A stretch of 64,000 bases of DNA from Reticulitermes speratus. Taxonomy: Eukaryota; Arthropoda; Insecta; Blattodea; Rhinotermitidae. The position numbers were made by a program, and so were the translations under genes. Under the pieces are notes generated by a model. That model was not told where the DNA came from. It did no database searches and saw only the letters and a program-made list of their open reading frames with translations. Of this stretch, positions 31,758 to 42,120 are shown in pieces; within the stretch, counting starts at the first letter, position 1, and every line of letters begins with the position of its first letter. The stretch spans positions 27,578,677 to 27,642,676 of the forward strand of contig JAJKFL010000007.1 of assembly GCA_021186555.1 (NCBI GenBank). The letters are read 5' to 3'.

Positions 31758-32784
31758 TACAGTGTGTTACTGCTGTACACAATCACTCGCCGTCTTAGTT
31801 TGTGTAATTATGCTAATCAGAAAACGCCTATTAAAAATAATTATTCGAAGTCAAGGAACTAAGGTATTACTTTCTTTGAAAGCACGATAATAAAATCTTT
31901 AAAGAAAAAAAAAAACAGAATCTCCCACTTTATTAAAATTAATTTGAAGAACGTCTCAGTAACAAAGATAATTAAATAATTATCCCACTTACGAAAAGTG
32001 TGACGTATAGCAGTTGCACTGATAATACGTCAAATATTCAGTCAGATGATACATATAATCTATAATCATAAGGAAGAGAGATAATGAAAACTGTAAAATA
32101 GGAAATACTGTCCAAGCAGACGCTGTGTTCTGTTTGCCATTGAACCCTTGCACACGGAAGACCCTCTGTAATTACTGCTGTATTCACTGAATGTCCTGAT
32201 TAGTGCCAAAGAGACTGCTAGCCTCAATCTACTGGAGTCAAATTCACCGACGGAGCAATATTAAAGTGCAATTAGTTGACCGAAGTGGTAGCACGAAGCT
32301 CTACAATTTCATCTGACTATCTTCTGTCTTCCTCGTCTCTCTTTTATCTTCCGTTCTTTATCCGCCTTCTCTTTCTGTCCCCTTAAACCCCCCTCCTAAC
32401 TGTTTTACAAAGAATATTGTGTCCAGTGTCCATATGTCACTGGTGTAACCCTTCTCGAAACAGGGGTGAAGTAATACAAGACAGACGGTAGGGGTAGAAA
32501 AGGGGAAGTATCTCCCCAGTATCCTTTTTATATTCGGGAAGAAAAAAGGAAGTAATTAATAATGTGTTATTGTAAACGTTAAAACACATTCTGACGTAAA
32601 TTTAATTTCTTGTGGAGAGGAAAATTACACTTGTGAATAAAAAATGGAAACTGTAAAGCTTAGTTTTTAGATACCCTTCGCCTTAACGTAATATTTTCCA
32701 TAGTGTTTATGCTTTTAAAAATTATTTGTTAAACATATAGGTTTTGCAAGTTTGAATGTCAAGTGATGGAACGTAAATGTATGG
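31758..32784. other. No recognisable feature
   Basis: About 1 kb with a pyrimidine-rich stretch at 32320-32400. No gene or named repeat. Confidence 0.5.
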
Positions 32785-32980
32785 AAAGAAGGGGCGGCGG
32801 ACTATTTCAAGGAACTTTTTTCTTTTCTGATAATCTTGCCGTTTATGAGGTAATGTGGGAAAATGTGCTAGATCCGAAAGGCCACAGATGACAATATAAT
32901 ACGGCGCAGAAAAAGACGCGATTTGCATTCCGGGTAACTAAGTGAAGAATACAGACACACACACGTAATATTTAGTACTT
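32785..32980 (-). repeat. R1 fragment
   Basis: GCCGTTTATGAGGTAATGTG, GGCCACAGATGACAATATAA, TACGGCGCAG and ACAGACACACACACGTAATA correspond to the 5'-middle part of R1 in reverse. Confidence 0.65.
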
Positions 32981-32989
32981 CATTCATTC

Positions 32990-33123
32990 CGTAGTCTGTC
33001 TTACGACAGGTCCGTAGCCTCTTCCAAAGCGAGTTCTCCACACAGTGCGATCTAGTGCTTCCTCTTTAAATTTCCAGTATCTTCTCTTTTCCTTAAGGTC
33101 ATCCAGTAGCTGCTTATTTAATA
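32990..33123 (-). pseudogene. LINE-Y C-terminal fragment
   Basis: The complement reads the same tail as 39606-39806, for example DRTVWRTRFGRGYGPVVRQT-like sequence (plus strand CGACAGGTCCGTAGCCTCTT, CCAAAGCGAGTTCTCCACAC). It is preceded by an ATTC-type end. Confidence 0.75.
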
Positions 33124-33135
33124 CTTATTGCTTCA

Positions 33136-33405
33136 TTTTTTTTAGTCGTCCTCTTCTACCTACTACGGTTTTCCCTTTCAGTGTCGAGGTTTGTAATTTT
33201 CTTTTCATCACACTGAGAGACACACCACACTCGGTAGGACTCCTCTGGACGAGGGATCGGCTCGTCGCAGAGGCCTCTACCTGACAACAACACACAACAC
33301 TCACAAGAGAGAAACATCCATGCCCCCGGTGGGATTCGAACCCACGATCCTAGCAAGCGAGCGGCCGAAGACCCACGCCTTAGACCGCACGGCCACTGGA
33401 TCGGC
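33136..33405 (-). mobile_element. SINE-B, full length, 12-bp target duplication
   Basis: CTTATTGCTTCA occurs at 33124-33135 and 33406-33417. The T-run (complement of the A-tail), TCGGTAGGACTCCTCTGGAC, box B complement GGGATTCGAACCCACGATCC and head GACCGCACGGCCACTGGATC are all present. Confidence 0.9.
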
Positions 33406-33534
33406 CTTATTGCTTCATAATTAATTAATTAATTAATTTCGTCTGATCTCGTAAAATGCTTTACGGCAACTTACAAAAACTGAGAAATTGTGCAACGACT
33501 TATCTGTCATTACGATTTGTTTAGCCAAATTTTA

Positions 33535-33800
33535 ACGTCTAAAGAAGGCCATGGACTAATATACTTTTGTTTCAATGCAGAATTTCGGGCACTTTACTTG
33601 AAACCTAGTTACGTTTTATTGTTGTCGGCAATATAAATTTGCCCTAAAGGCATTGTTGTGCACCACTCAGTATTTTTATATAGTTGACAGTGACATGTAG
33701 GTTAACAACACATACATATACTGCATTGTTGTGTTTACACTGTAACAATGGTTACGAGAACGCGCCGCAATGTTACTTTTACGTAAATTGCCTGTTTTGT
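33535..33800 (-). repeat. R1 fragment
   Basis: CATTGTTGTGTTTACACTGT, AACAATGGTTACGAGAACGC, GCCGCAATGTTACTTTTACG match the complement of the R1 5' end. The remainder is diverged. Confidence 0.6.
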
Positions 33801-34499
33801 TTAAAAATTTAAAATATTGTGGGCGTGTAATAATGGGTGGTGGTGACTGATACACAATGGTGGAAGGTATGCATTTGAGTTTTTTTTGTGGAGGTATATC
33901 GTAATCACACACAAACTCGAACGAAAACTTGTTTATACTTTAAAATTTAAAACTTGCTTGCGATGCAGATATTTTGACGTTTTGTCTGATAAATGTTTCG
34001 GTAGTTTGTATTTATATTGGCTGAAATTATGAGATGGAGTACATGACTAAAATAAGAAAATAGGTGTCATAAGTTCTTGTTTAAATTATGCAGAATAACT
34101 ACAGGAGTTCGGTTTACGGACCGGCCTGTGCTTGGAATGTTGAGTGTGACCCGGTATAAGACTGTGGCATGGAGTAACAAGACGGCAGTAGCGCCCCTAG
34201 CGGCACAGTAACTTGGCTTCTATTTCGACATCAAATATTAAGAAGTTAATATTGCCTTGCAAAGTGCTTTAACAGTGGAGTTCCCGCCTGGGACCCGGCA
34301 CAGTGAGGGCTAAGCGCATCGCTTTTGCCTACCCCTCCGCTACACTTCGATATTTTCATTGTTACTCTGTCTTGTTTCGGGAGACTAGATGTTTTCGAAA
34401 AGAAAAAAAAATTTGCAAAAATATGGTACCCCATTCTTCTATCAGTGTAACATGTTTCAATGGATTTTGATGAAATGGTTTTTTTTTTCTGATCTGTAC
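33801..34499. other. No recognisable feature
   Basis: Contains GCAGTAGCGCCCCTAGCGGC near 34185, but no gene model that I can support. Confidence 0.45.
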
Positions 34500-34625
34500 A
34501 CAATAATGCTTTTACCTGAAGATTCTTCTCCTCTGGGATATGATGCCGTGTAGCGTGGAGGCAGCAGGTTACTCCGAAACGTTTCTGTTGGGTTGTCAGC
34601 CGTCATGGTGTCACATTCCATGAGC
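34500..34625 (+). mobile_element. FB2 half-element
   Basis: CTCTGGGATATGATGCCGTG is the trailer complement. TGGAGGCAGCAGGTTACTCC then GAAACGTTTC is a hammerhead stem II plus GAAA half, and a second trailer GTCATGGTGTCACATTCCAT follows. The CTGANGA half is missing. Confidence 0.5.
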
Positions 34626-34704
34626 TCACCTGAATGCAATCTGGTCTAAACGGTTACAGCTAAATATGAGGTGATGAGATTTGAGGTTTTCATAGCGGCG
34701 TTGC

Positions 34705-34890
34705 TGAAGATGCAGACTTCTGAGGTGTGACGTGTTTGGTGTATAGTTCCCTACGTTTCGAATGTTCACAGTGCCTTAATTTTCAGATTCTTGACCCTGC
34801 AGATGAAGGCACTAAGTCCTTTCAAACGTTGGGAACTACATAACATACGACACAGAGTCACATATCAGAAGACTTAAAGTCTACTTCAAT
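34705..34890. mobile_element. FB2 fold-back element
   Basis: TTCTGAGGTGTGACGTGTTT and TAGTTCCCTACGTTTCGAA mirror TTTCAAACGTTGGGAACTAC and ATACGACACAGAGTCACATA, CAGAAGACTT. The centre TTGACCCTGCAGATGAAGGC keeps CTGCAGA, a near-consensus hammerhead core. Confidence 0.65.
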
Positions 34891-34904
34891 TAAACATCTT
34901 TGTA

Positions 34905-35100
34905 AAACCTGCGGTCTTCTGGGTTATTACGAGGCATCGTGTGGTAATTGTTTACCAACGTTTCGGGATATCGTATCGGTCCCATCCTCACGGTCCAGAG
35001 TCGGTAAACGTCGGTAAACAGTTACCACACGACGCCGCTTAATGCCCCAGAAGACCGCAGAGTTCATCAACATCGCAGCGGAAGCCTGAAATCAGGGCTA
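34905..35100. mobile_element. FB1 fold-back element, copy d, 13-bp target duplication
   Basis: AAACATCTTTGTA at 34892-34904 and 35101-35113. Arms of the GCGGTCTTCTGGGTTATTAC subtype. The long end (CATCGCAGCGGAAGCCTGAA) is on the right. The centre is shortened to GGTCCAGAGTCGG, so the second hammerhead half is deleted. Inserted just outside the preceding FB2 element. Confidence 0.83.
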
Positions 35101-35117
35101 AAACATCTTTGTAGTAT

Positions 35118-35215
35118 AATAACCAACAAAATGCAAATTATTATAACATATAACACTGAAAAAATTAAAACTCCAACATATTTCGAGTCTTTAAGAATCA
35201 TCCTCGAGGAGGCAA
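35118..35215 (-). mobile_element. Decayed PLE head with hammerhead relic
   Basis: AACCAACAAAATGCAAATTA is the complement of the PLE leader. On the minus strand CCTCGAGGATGATTCTTAAA, GACTCGAAATATGTTGG resembles core, stem II, GAAA and stem III, with an altered core start. Confidence 0.5.
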
Positions 35216-36130
35216 CAGAGACGTGTATAAAACATGATGTATGTGGTTATCCTGGAGTCCACGGTAGGGGCAGAAATGTGAAGAATATTCCATTTAATGA
35301 GGACATAATAAATAGCAGTGTTGGATTAAAATTACTCTGGAAATGAATATTAAAAAATAAGTATAAAATATAAATAATATACGAATTTTTAAGAATGTAC
35401 AGATTATATAAGGTTTAAAACGATATGCGTGTTACATATCGATATCGTTGAAAAATTTAAAAATAATGTGTTAAAACGGGTTCTCCTTGTTGCCAGATAA
35501 TAACTTGTTGACAGTAGCCGACACTTGCTTGTACAGTTGGAAGGAGAGTGCAGTATTTTGAAACGCAAATGATAGGCCAATCGAAATCGTGTCAGAAATT
35601 ATAATTGTCGTTAATAGCGTTTCATTAAGCAGCGTGGCGGAGCCAAAGTGCGAATCGAGTTACGTAACTAATTTGCGATATAAATTTAGGCAGAAACTGA
35701 TATTCCTATAAATAAACTGTACTAATTTACCGCCCCCTGCCCGTTGTTGTTGAACATATCAACTGCTTTGAATAAAAGTGACATATGTCTTATTCTGCCA
35801 TTTTTTCGTTGATTTTATACGATTCCATTTTGAAGGGAAGAAAATTGTTTGATATAAAGTGTTAAGGTGACTGCTAGGTCTTAAAACAAATATGGAAATG
35901 GATGAAATTACAAAATGAAAATCATATTTTTTTCTTAAGTATAAACGTAGGCATGAAATGCGCCTGAACACTCCGCCATTACGACATAGGCTATAACTTG
36001 CATAGAGATGATTCTAAACACAGTCTTAATATGAACAGTAGGTAGAATTCAGTGAGCAGCTCCGGTCGTGTGTTTCTGATGGAAGAGGGTTTGGGTAGGG
36101 AGGAAACTGATTGGGGTACTAGATTCTTTC
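35216..36130. other. No recognisable feature
   Basis: AT-rich. No gene or repeat recognised. Confidence 0.5.
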
Positions 36131-36144
36131 TCTTTGTGGTAAAG

Positions 36145-36335
36145 CAAAGGTAAAGCAATCCCATTACAGGCCTAGACAGACCCTTAGGGTTCCAAGAGGT
36201 TGAGGCTCCCAGATTTCTAGACAATCGGCACATGAAGGTGGTAATGTTGTCAGCCCTACTTACCGGCCGACTTTACCCCCCAGGAAATATTCCTGGTACT
36301 CATTTCTGTTAGAGGCTGAGTCGACCCCGGGGTCA
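36145..36335 (-). mobile_element. SINE-D, 14-bp target duplication
   Basis: TCTTTGTGGTAAAG occurs at 36131-36144 and 36336-36349. Inside: CAAAGGTAAAGCAATCCCAT (3' end), GGTTCCAAGAGGTTGAGGCT, AGGAAATATTCCTGGTACTC and GAGGCTGAGTCGACCCCGGG (5' side). The duplication defines the element ends. Confidence 0.85.
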
Positions 36336-36366
36336 TCTTTGTGGTAAAGGAGATATCCACAAATCC

Positions 36367-38262
36367 CTTTCATGAAAGTAACATAAGTCGGTTTGTAGCT
36401 CATCTCTTTATCCTATTGAACTTTCATGAAAGTAACATAAGCCGGTCTGTAGCTCATCTCTTTATCCTATTGAACTTTCATGAAAGTAACATAAGCCGGT
36501 CTGTAGCTCATCTCTTTATCCTATTGAACTTTCATGAAAGTAACATAAGCCGGTCTGTAGCTCATCTCTTTATCCTATTGAACTTTCATGAAAGTAACAT
36601 AAGTCGGTTTGTAGCTCATGTCTTTATCCTATTGAACTTTCATGAAAGTGATATAAGCCGGTTTGTAGCTCATCTCTTTATCCTATTGAACTTTCATGAA
36701 AGTAACATAAGCCGGTCTGTAGCTCATCTCTTTATCCTATTGAACTTTCATGAAAGTAACATAAGTCGGTCTGTAGCTCATCTCTTTATCCTATTGAACT
36801 TTCATGAAAGTAACATAAGCCGGTCTGTAGCTCATCTCTTTATCCTATTGAACTTTCATGAAAGTAACATAAGTCCGGTCTGTAGCTCATCTCTTTATCC
36901 TATTGAACTTTCATGAAAGTAACATAAGTCGGTTTGTAGCTCATCTCTTTATCCTGTTGAACTTTCATGAAAGTGACATAAGCGGTTTGTAGCTCATCTC
37001 TTTATCCTATTGAACTTTCTATGAAACGTCTAACATAGATCGGTTTGTAGCTCATCTCTTTATCCTATTGAACTTTCATGAAAGTGACATTAAGTCGGTT
37101 TGTAGCTCATCTCTTTATCCTATTGAACTTTCATGAAGTAACATAAGCCGGTCTGTAGCTCATCTCTTTATCCTATTGAACTTTCATGAAAGTAACATAA
37201 GCCGGTCTGTAGCTCATCTCTTTATCCTATTGAACTTTCATGAAAGTAACATAAGTCGGTTTGTAGCTCATCTCTTTATCCTATTGAACTTTATGAAAGT
37301 AACTTAAGCGGTTTGTAGCTCATCTCTTTATCCTGTTGAACTTTCATGAAAGTAAAATAAGCCGGTTTGTAGCTCATCTCTTTATCCTATTGAACTTTCA
37401 TGAAAGTAACATAAGTCGGTTGTAGCTCATCTCTTTATCCTATTGAACTTTCATGAAAGTGAACTTAAGTCGGTTTGTAGCTCATCTCTTTATCCTATTG
37501 AACTTTCATGAAGTAACATAAGCGGTTTGTAGCTCATCTCTTTATCCTATTGAACTTTCATGAAGTAACATAAGTCGGTTTGTAGCTCATCTCTTTATCC
37601 TATTGAACTTTCATGAAAGTAACATAAGTCGGTTTGTAGCTCATCTCTTTATCCTATTGAACTTTCATGAAAGTGACTTAAGTCGGTTTGTAGCTCATCT
37701 CTTTATCCTATTGAACTTTCATGAAAGTAACATAAGTCGGTTTGTAGCTCATCTCTTTATCCTATTGAACTTTCATGAAAGTAACATAAGTCGTCTTGTA
37801 AGCTCATCTCTTTATCCTATTGAACTTTCATGAAAGTAACATTTAAGCCGGTTTGTAGCTCATCTCTTTATCCTATTGAACTTTCATGAGAAGTAACATA
37901 AGTCGGTTTGTAGCTCATCTCTTTATCCTATTGAACTTTCATGAAAGTAACATAAGTCGGTTTGTAGCTCATCTCTTTATCCTATTGAACTTTCATGAAA
38001 GTAACATAAGTCGGTTTGTAGCTCATCTCTTTATCCTATTGAACTTTCATGAAAGTAACATAAGCCGGTTTGTAGCTCATCTCTTTATCCTATTGAACTT
38101 TCATGAAAGTAACATAAGTCGCGGTTTTGTTAGACTCATCTCTTTATCCTATTGAACTTTCATGAAAGTAACATAAGTCGGTTGTAGCTCATCTCTTTAT
38201 CCTATTGAACTTTCATGAAAGTACATAAGCCGGTTTGTAGCTCATCTCTTTATCCTATTGAA
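36367..38262 (+). repeat. 54-bp minisatellite, about 35 copies
   Basis: The unit is TTTCATGAAAGTAACATAAG, CCGGTCTGTAGCTCATCTCT, TTATCCTATTGAAC. Each unit contains TTTCATGAAA. The first ten units (to about 36900) have no indels; later units have frequent one-base gaps. The T/C variants (AAGCCGGTCTG against AAGTCGGTTTG) change mid-array. The divisible-by-three unit gives a long accidental frame. Confidence 0.95.
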
Positions 38263-38753
38263 ATCTCTCAACTTATAATTGTGTAGAAGTTAAATCAAAG
38301 AGGATGAAAGTATATTGGACACGTGACACTTCTGGGCAGAAACAGTAAGTGTGTGAGATTTTGTTGTGCAAATTTGTACGTAAAAGACGACAGCTGTGAG
38401 GGCGAACTCTAGATTGGCAGGAACATTTTAAAACAGGTTTCATGGAAGTGCTTTGGAAGGGTGTTGGAAGTAGTGTGTGCTGACTTCATGATGGCGTCTG
38501 GCGTCACGATTCTTGTGTGATGCAAATTTACGTCTCTTTGCTTGTTTCTTCGTAATGCAGCACAGAAAGTTCTCACAGTTGTTTGGTAGTGTGTACGAAA
38601 TAAGCTGACCTTGATTAAGCTGGCTAAGTATATCACAAACCTGAATATCAAAAACGTTGATTGAAGGATGCGTTGTTCTTTATTTTATTTTTGTTTGTAT
38701 GTAAGACTTTTTAAAGTAAAAACACTTATTCTAAAATTTTTGATCATAATGTT
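38263..38753. other. No recognisable feature
   Basis: Sequence following the array, with no gene or repeat identified. GAGGATGAAAGTATATTGGA and ATTGGCAGGAACATTTTAAA loosely resemble LINE coding ends but I cannot confirm that. Confidence 0.4.
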
Positions 38754-38999
38754 ATTTAAATTAAAATGTGTGTTATTTAGTAATGCAACTTCACACACAT
38801 ATATTTAAAATAAATGTGTGTTATTTAGTAATGAAACTTCACACACATATATTTAAAATAAATATGTGTTATTTAGTACTTAAACTTCACACACGTATAT
38901 TTAAATTAAAATGTGTGTTATTTAGTAATTAAACTTCACACACGTATATTTAAATTAAAATGTGTGTTATTTAGTAATGAAACTTCACACACATATATT
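38754..38999 (+). repeat. 48-bp AT-rich tandem repeat, five copies
   Basis: The unit is ATTTAAATTAAAATGTGTGT, TATTTAGTAATGAAACTTCA, CACACAT. Each unit pairs internally (TGTGTG with CACACA), so single strands could form repeated hairpins. Confidence 0.9.
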
Positions 39000-39589
39000 C
39001 TCACATGACCCTCAGCCTTTATCCTCCGATTTTTCCAACATCGACTTTTTAGTGTGTGTGTATAGAATTGTCATTACATTTTCCTTGAAAAGTTTGAAGT
39101 TATGTAAAACTGTTTAGATTTTAAATTAGCATATCAGAATTAATTTACGAAGACAGCTTCTTTCATGTTACCATGCCTTCTTTGACCTTATGAATAGTCC
39201 AGTTGTTTGGTGACTTTAAAGCGCAAATGAGATTACAAAAGGAGTAAGTACATATGGGAGGTATGATATGGACACGTAGATAGATGGAGGAGTCCAGGAA
39301 GGTGGCCAGCATTCTATGTGACATATTGGGATATGGAAAATTTGATGGAGATGAGAAGGAAATATTAAGGTTATCCTCAAGAAATAGGATATTAACACAT
39401 GAGGTAGATGACTCAGGATCTTGCACAGCGGCAGGCTTTGTTATCAGAAATGATGAACTGAGATTCTGCTTCCAAAAGCTTCTATTTATTAATAAATTAT
39501 AATTGTAAAATTAAATTATGTTTAAATACATGAAAGTACCACATTATTACTTTTCCTGGATAGTCTCTTCCAGAAACAGAGACAAATGC
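39000..39589. other. No recognisable feature
   Basis: The segment 39280-39430 (ATAGATGGAGGAGTCCAGGA) might be old LINE sequence; unproven. Confidence 0.4.
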
Positions 39590-39806
39590 GAGTTAAAACT
39601 GCCTTCTAAAACAAGCAATTGAAGGAAAGCTAGAGGGAAGGATGGAAATGACGGGAAGACGAGGAAGAAGACGTATGCAGCTACTGGACGACCTTAAGGA
39701 AAAGAGAAGATACCGGAAATTAAAAGAGGAAGCACTAGATCGCTCCCTGTGGAGAACTCGCTTTGGAAAAGGCTACGGACCTGTCGTAAGACAGACTACA
39801 GAATGA
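39590..39806 (+). pseudogene. LINE-Y, intact C-terminal end
   Basis: About 65 codons are open from CTTCTAAAACAAGCAATTGA to the stop at 39804-39806: LLKQAIEGKLEGRMEMTG, RRGRRRMQLLDDLKEKRRY, LKEEALDRSLWRTRFGKGYG. This basic tail follows the reverse transcriptase in a widespread insect non-LTR lineage. The stop is followed by TGAATGGATGAACG. 5'-truncated. Relatives are at 32990-33123 and 44337-44518. Confidence 0.8.
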
Positions 39807-40142
39807 ATGGATGAACGTGGCCTTTTTTTAGTGTTGTCTGAAGGGTGTTTAGAAAGGCTATTCAGAGAGAATGAATGTATTCAGAGTCCCAGAAGAGAAC
39901 GAAAGGCAAGAACATGCAGCTTAAGAGATATGAGGCGTTATATAAATATTGCAAGTAAAATAATTATTGGGGAAGCACAGGGAGAATGTCTTAACATTTC
40001 AGTAGGAACTTATTAACACCGACAGATGAAACTGATTTACGGACATAACAGGCATGTTCCACAAGTGACGGTTGTATTATGTAGACGCAATCAGTTGATT
40101 GAAGAACTTGGCATATTAATGAGTCAATACGAGACTTTGAAA
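39807..40142. other. No recognisable feature
   Basis: Unique-looking sequence upstream of the PLE copy. Confidence 0.45.
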
Positions 40143-40162
40143 AGCATACCATCTCTGATAAA

Positions 40163-40243
40163 TTTACCGTTTTTTTTTCCCCTCGTGCTGCTTGCCGTCT
40201 TTACTTGCTCACTAATAAATTTTATATTGCTTTCACCGTGCAT
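40163..40243 (-). pseudogene. PLE protein start, 26 codons
   Basis: ATGCACGG start shared with other PLE copies. Residues MHGESNIKFIS align with MHGVNSVKFIS of the copy at 10247. A TAA ends it after a lysine-rich stretch, where the sequence also becomes A/T homopolymeric. A truncated relic. Confidence 0.65.
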
Positions 40244-40318
40244 TTTCACTCACTATTCAGTTAACCAACAAATACACAAACATAAACTATTTTACAGTTT
40301 TTATTAATATCGATGCAT

Positions 40319-40359
40319 TCCCCTACACGTGTTTCGGTCCGTAGACCATCTTCGGGCCC
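40319..40359 (-). ncRNA. Hammerhead relic, left arm of PLE-f
   Basis: Same as its partner, but the core is CCGAAGA (complement of 40349-40355), a U-to-C change at an essential position. Stem II GGTC/GACC, GAAA, ACACGTGT and GGGG are intact. Confidence 0.65.
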
Positions 40360-40395
40360 TTTTAACATGCGATGTGAAGTGTAGTAGCTTGTTAC

Positions 40396-40435
40396 CCCCC
40401 TGAAGATGGTCTACGGACCGAAACACGTGTAGAGG
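40396..40435 (+). ncRNA. Hammerhead ribozyme, right arm of PLE-f
   Basis: CCCC, core CTGAAGA (40400-40406), stem II GGTC-TACG-GACC, GAAA (40420-40423), palindrome ACACGTGT, A, then GAGG. The core is complete; stem I has one mismatch (GAGG for GGGG). Confidence 0.75.
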
Positions 40436-40490
40436 AATGCATCGATATTAATAAAAACTGTAAAATAGTTTATGTTTGTGCATTTGTTGA

Positions 40491-41097
40491 TTTTCGTCAC
40501 TAATAGTTTCGTGGACTTAAATTGGACTTAAGTCAGTGTTTGCTTTATACTGAAAATGACATTATACGTTAACACCTCAAACCCAGCTACATAACCCTCA
40601 TTATCCCCTTCTGAAACATGTTCAGCAGTTAGAATTATTACTTGATTATTGAACATACGTTTGTATCTGTACCAGCATGCAAATCCACCATCCCCATCCA
40701 ATATACAATGCTATCCAGCTAGTACACTAATTGAGCAATTACACTCTTGTTTCAATTGCTCCGTATTATTGGGCCACGCTGCATCTCACCGTGAAATAAT
40801 GTTAATGGTCCAGTCATTTGCTTTATGAATCGAATAGCTCAAGGCTTCAGCACCAGGATATCAATCTAAATATGTTTATAGTGAGTTATGTGTGTCCAGT
40901 AAACATTGTCAGTGCTATATTGCCGTCTCATTAAGACGTTTGTTTGATTTATAAATGACGTTTAGGTGTCTGGGGGGGGGGAGATTTTGGGGCATTTGTT
41001 ATGATTGAAACCAAATTTGAATTCGATAACAACACAGGCTTAAACTCAGTAAGTTATCTGTTGGTTACACTGACGAGTATTTCTAGGATATCTTTTT
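40491..41097. other. No recognisable feature
   Basis: Contains a G-run at about 40972-40981. No gene or repeat. Confidence 0.5.
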
Positions 41098-41185
41098 CCT
41101 TCTGGAATGTGACGCCACGTCACTCAGAGGTTTGGTGACCGACGTTTCGAGACAGCTTGGTGGTCTCATTTTCGAGGTTGAAAAT
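41098..41185 (-). mobile_element. FB2 half-element
   Basis: TCTGGAATGTGACGCCACGT and GGTGACCGACGTTTCGAGAC are the trailer and ribozyme end on the minus strand. The core on the complement (ACCTCGAAAATGAGACC) is decayed. No facing arm. Confidence 0.5.
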
Positions 41186-41197
41186 ATTCAAATATTT

Positions 41198-41513
41198 AAT
41201 CATTTCAGTCTTTACGGAATAAACACAACACTATCTTCATGCTCCTTTTTATTATCCGACAACATGTTTCGGCCGCGTACGCTGGCCATAATCAGGTAGA
41301 AACTCACAAAATCATAAAAAAGAAATGTATACGTTGAGGTGGAGGTATGGTTTTGTTTTATTATTTTGTGAGTTTCTATTGATGATGGCCACCGTACGCG
41401 GCCGAAACATGTTGTATGAAAATAAAAAGGAGCATGAAGATAGTGTTGTGTTTATTCTGTAAAGATTGAAATAGTGATTATATATACGCAAAACGGGCTA
41501 ATGATTAAAAAAA
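41198..41513. mobile_element. Penelope-like fold-back (PLE-g), 10-bp target duplication
   Basis: TCAAATATTT occurs at 41188-41197 and 41514-41523. Arms of about 105 bp (ATTTCAGTCTTTACGGAATA, CATGCTCCTTTTTATT, TTTCGGCCGCGTACG) enclose about 60 bp. Each arm holds a hammerhead with a strong stem II (GGCC/GGCC), but the minus core is CTGATTA and the plus core TTGATGA. Stem III is ACATGT. Confidence 0.75.
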
Positions 41514-41620
41514 TCAAATATTTTTTTGGACATTAGCATGGTTTTTCAAAACAAATAGCGTTTTATTTTTTCTTTATATAGCATTAATTTACTGGTTTTT
41601 AGACGTTGTGTAGGAAGTGT

Positions 41621-42120
41621 GGAGACTACGTCTTTCCGCGCGGCTGCGTTTTTGTCTGTGACTTAATATCCGCGACTAACCCGGTTGACGGATTTTCATG
41701 AAATTCGGTAAGGCGTTATTTATAAAAAAAAGTGTTCCTACCAAACGTCAGTTTCGTGCAAGTGGGCCCAGTGACAGCTGTGCAATCTACAGGTACGTAA
41801 ATGAACTTTTAGCAGTAATTTCGATATTTCTTGAAGTATTTTGGTGAAATTCGACATAGAAAATCTTCACAAAATTCCGTTAAGTTAATGAGTTTCGTGA
41901 ATATCCGATGCAGAGGAGCGTAAATGATTTTCCATCCGTACTTTCCACATTTATTGCCCGATTTCGGTCAAAATCGATATAACAGATCTGCCCATAATAC
42001 TGTTCAGTATTTTCAATTTTCGTGAAAATCGGCGCAGGAAATTGTGTACTTTTATTATGAGCGTCTGTGAAATTACAGTTACTCGTGTCATGATACCGTA
42101 TGATGTCTTGAAAGTAAGGA
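41621..42120. repeat. Possible R1-like repeat with recurring gaaaatcgg motif
   Basis: GACGGATTTTCATGAAATTC, GTGAAATTCGACATAG and ATTTTCGTGAAAATCGGCGC recur within 400 bp, resembling the region just before the 3' end of R1. A similar motif, with GGATGGACGGACGGA, is at 43510-43580. Weak evidence. Confidence 0.35.

Larger units (their letters stand above)
40143..40490. mobile_element. Penelope-like element copy (PLE-f), head-to-head
   Basis: The left arm, minus strand, carries ATGCACGGTGAAAGCAATAT (start at 40243) that reads MHGESNIKFISEQVKTASST before a stop, then the leader TGTATTTGTTGGTTAACTGA. Arms of about 75 bp (AAACATAAACTATTTTACAG, ATTAATATCGATGCATTC) face each other around two hammerheads. 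The flanking duplication was not found, so the limits are approximate. Confidence 0.75.

Noticed and set aside
36341..36916. 191-codon frame FHESNISRSVAHLFILLN repeated
   Set aside because: Accident of the 54-bp unit; the frame is lost where units carry gaps.
28923..38262. CRISPR-like arrays
   Set aside because: Units are contiguous with no variable spacers, and the window is eukaryotic.
41621..42120. Confident assignment to R1
   Set aside because: Only short motifs are shared; end signatures are missing.
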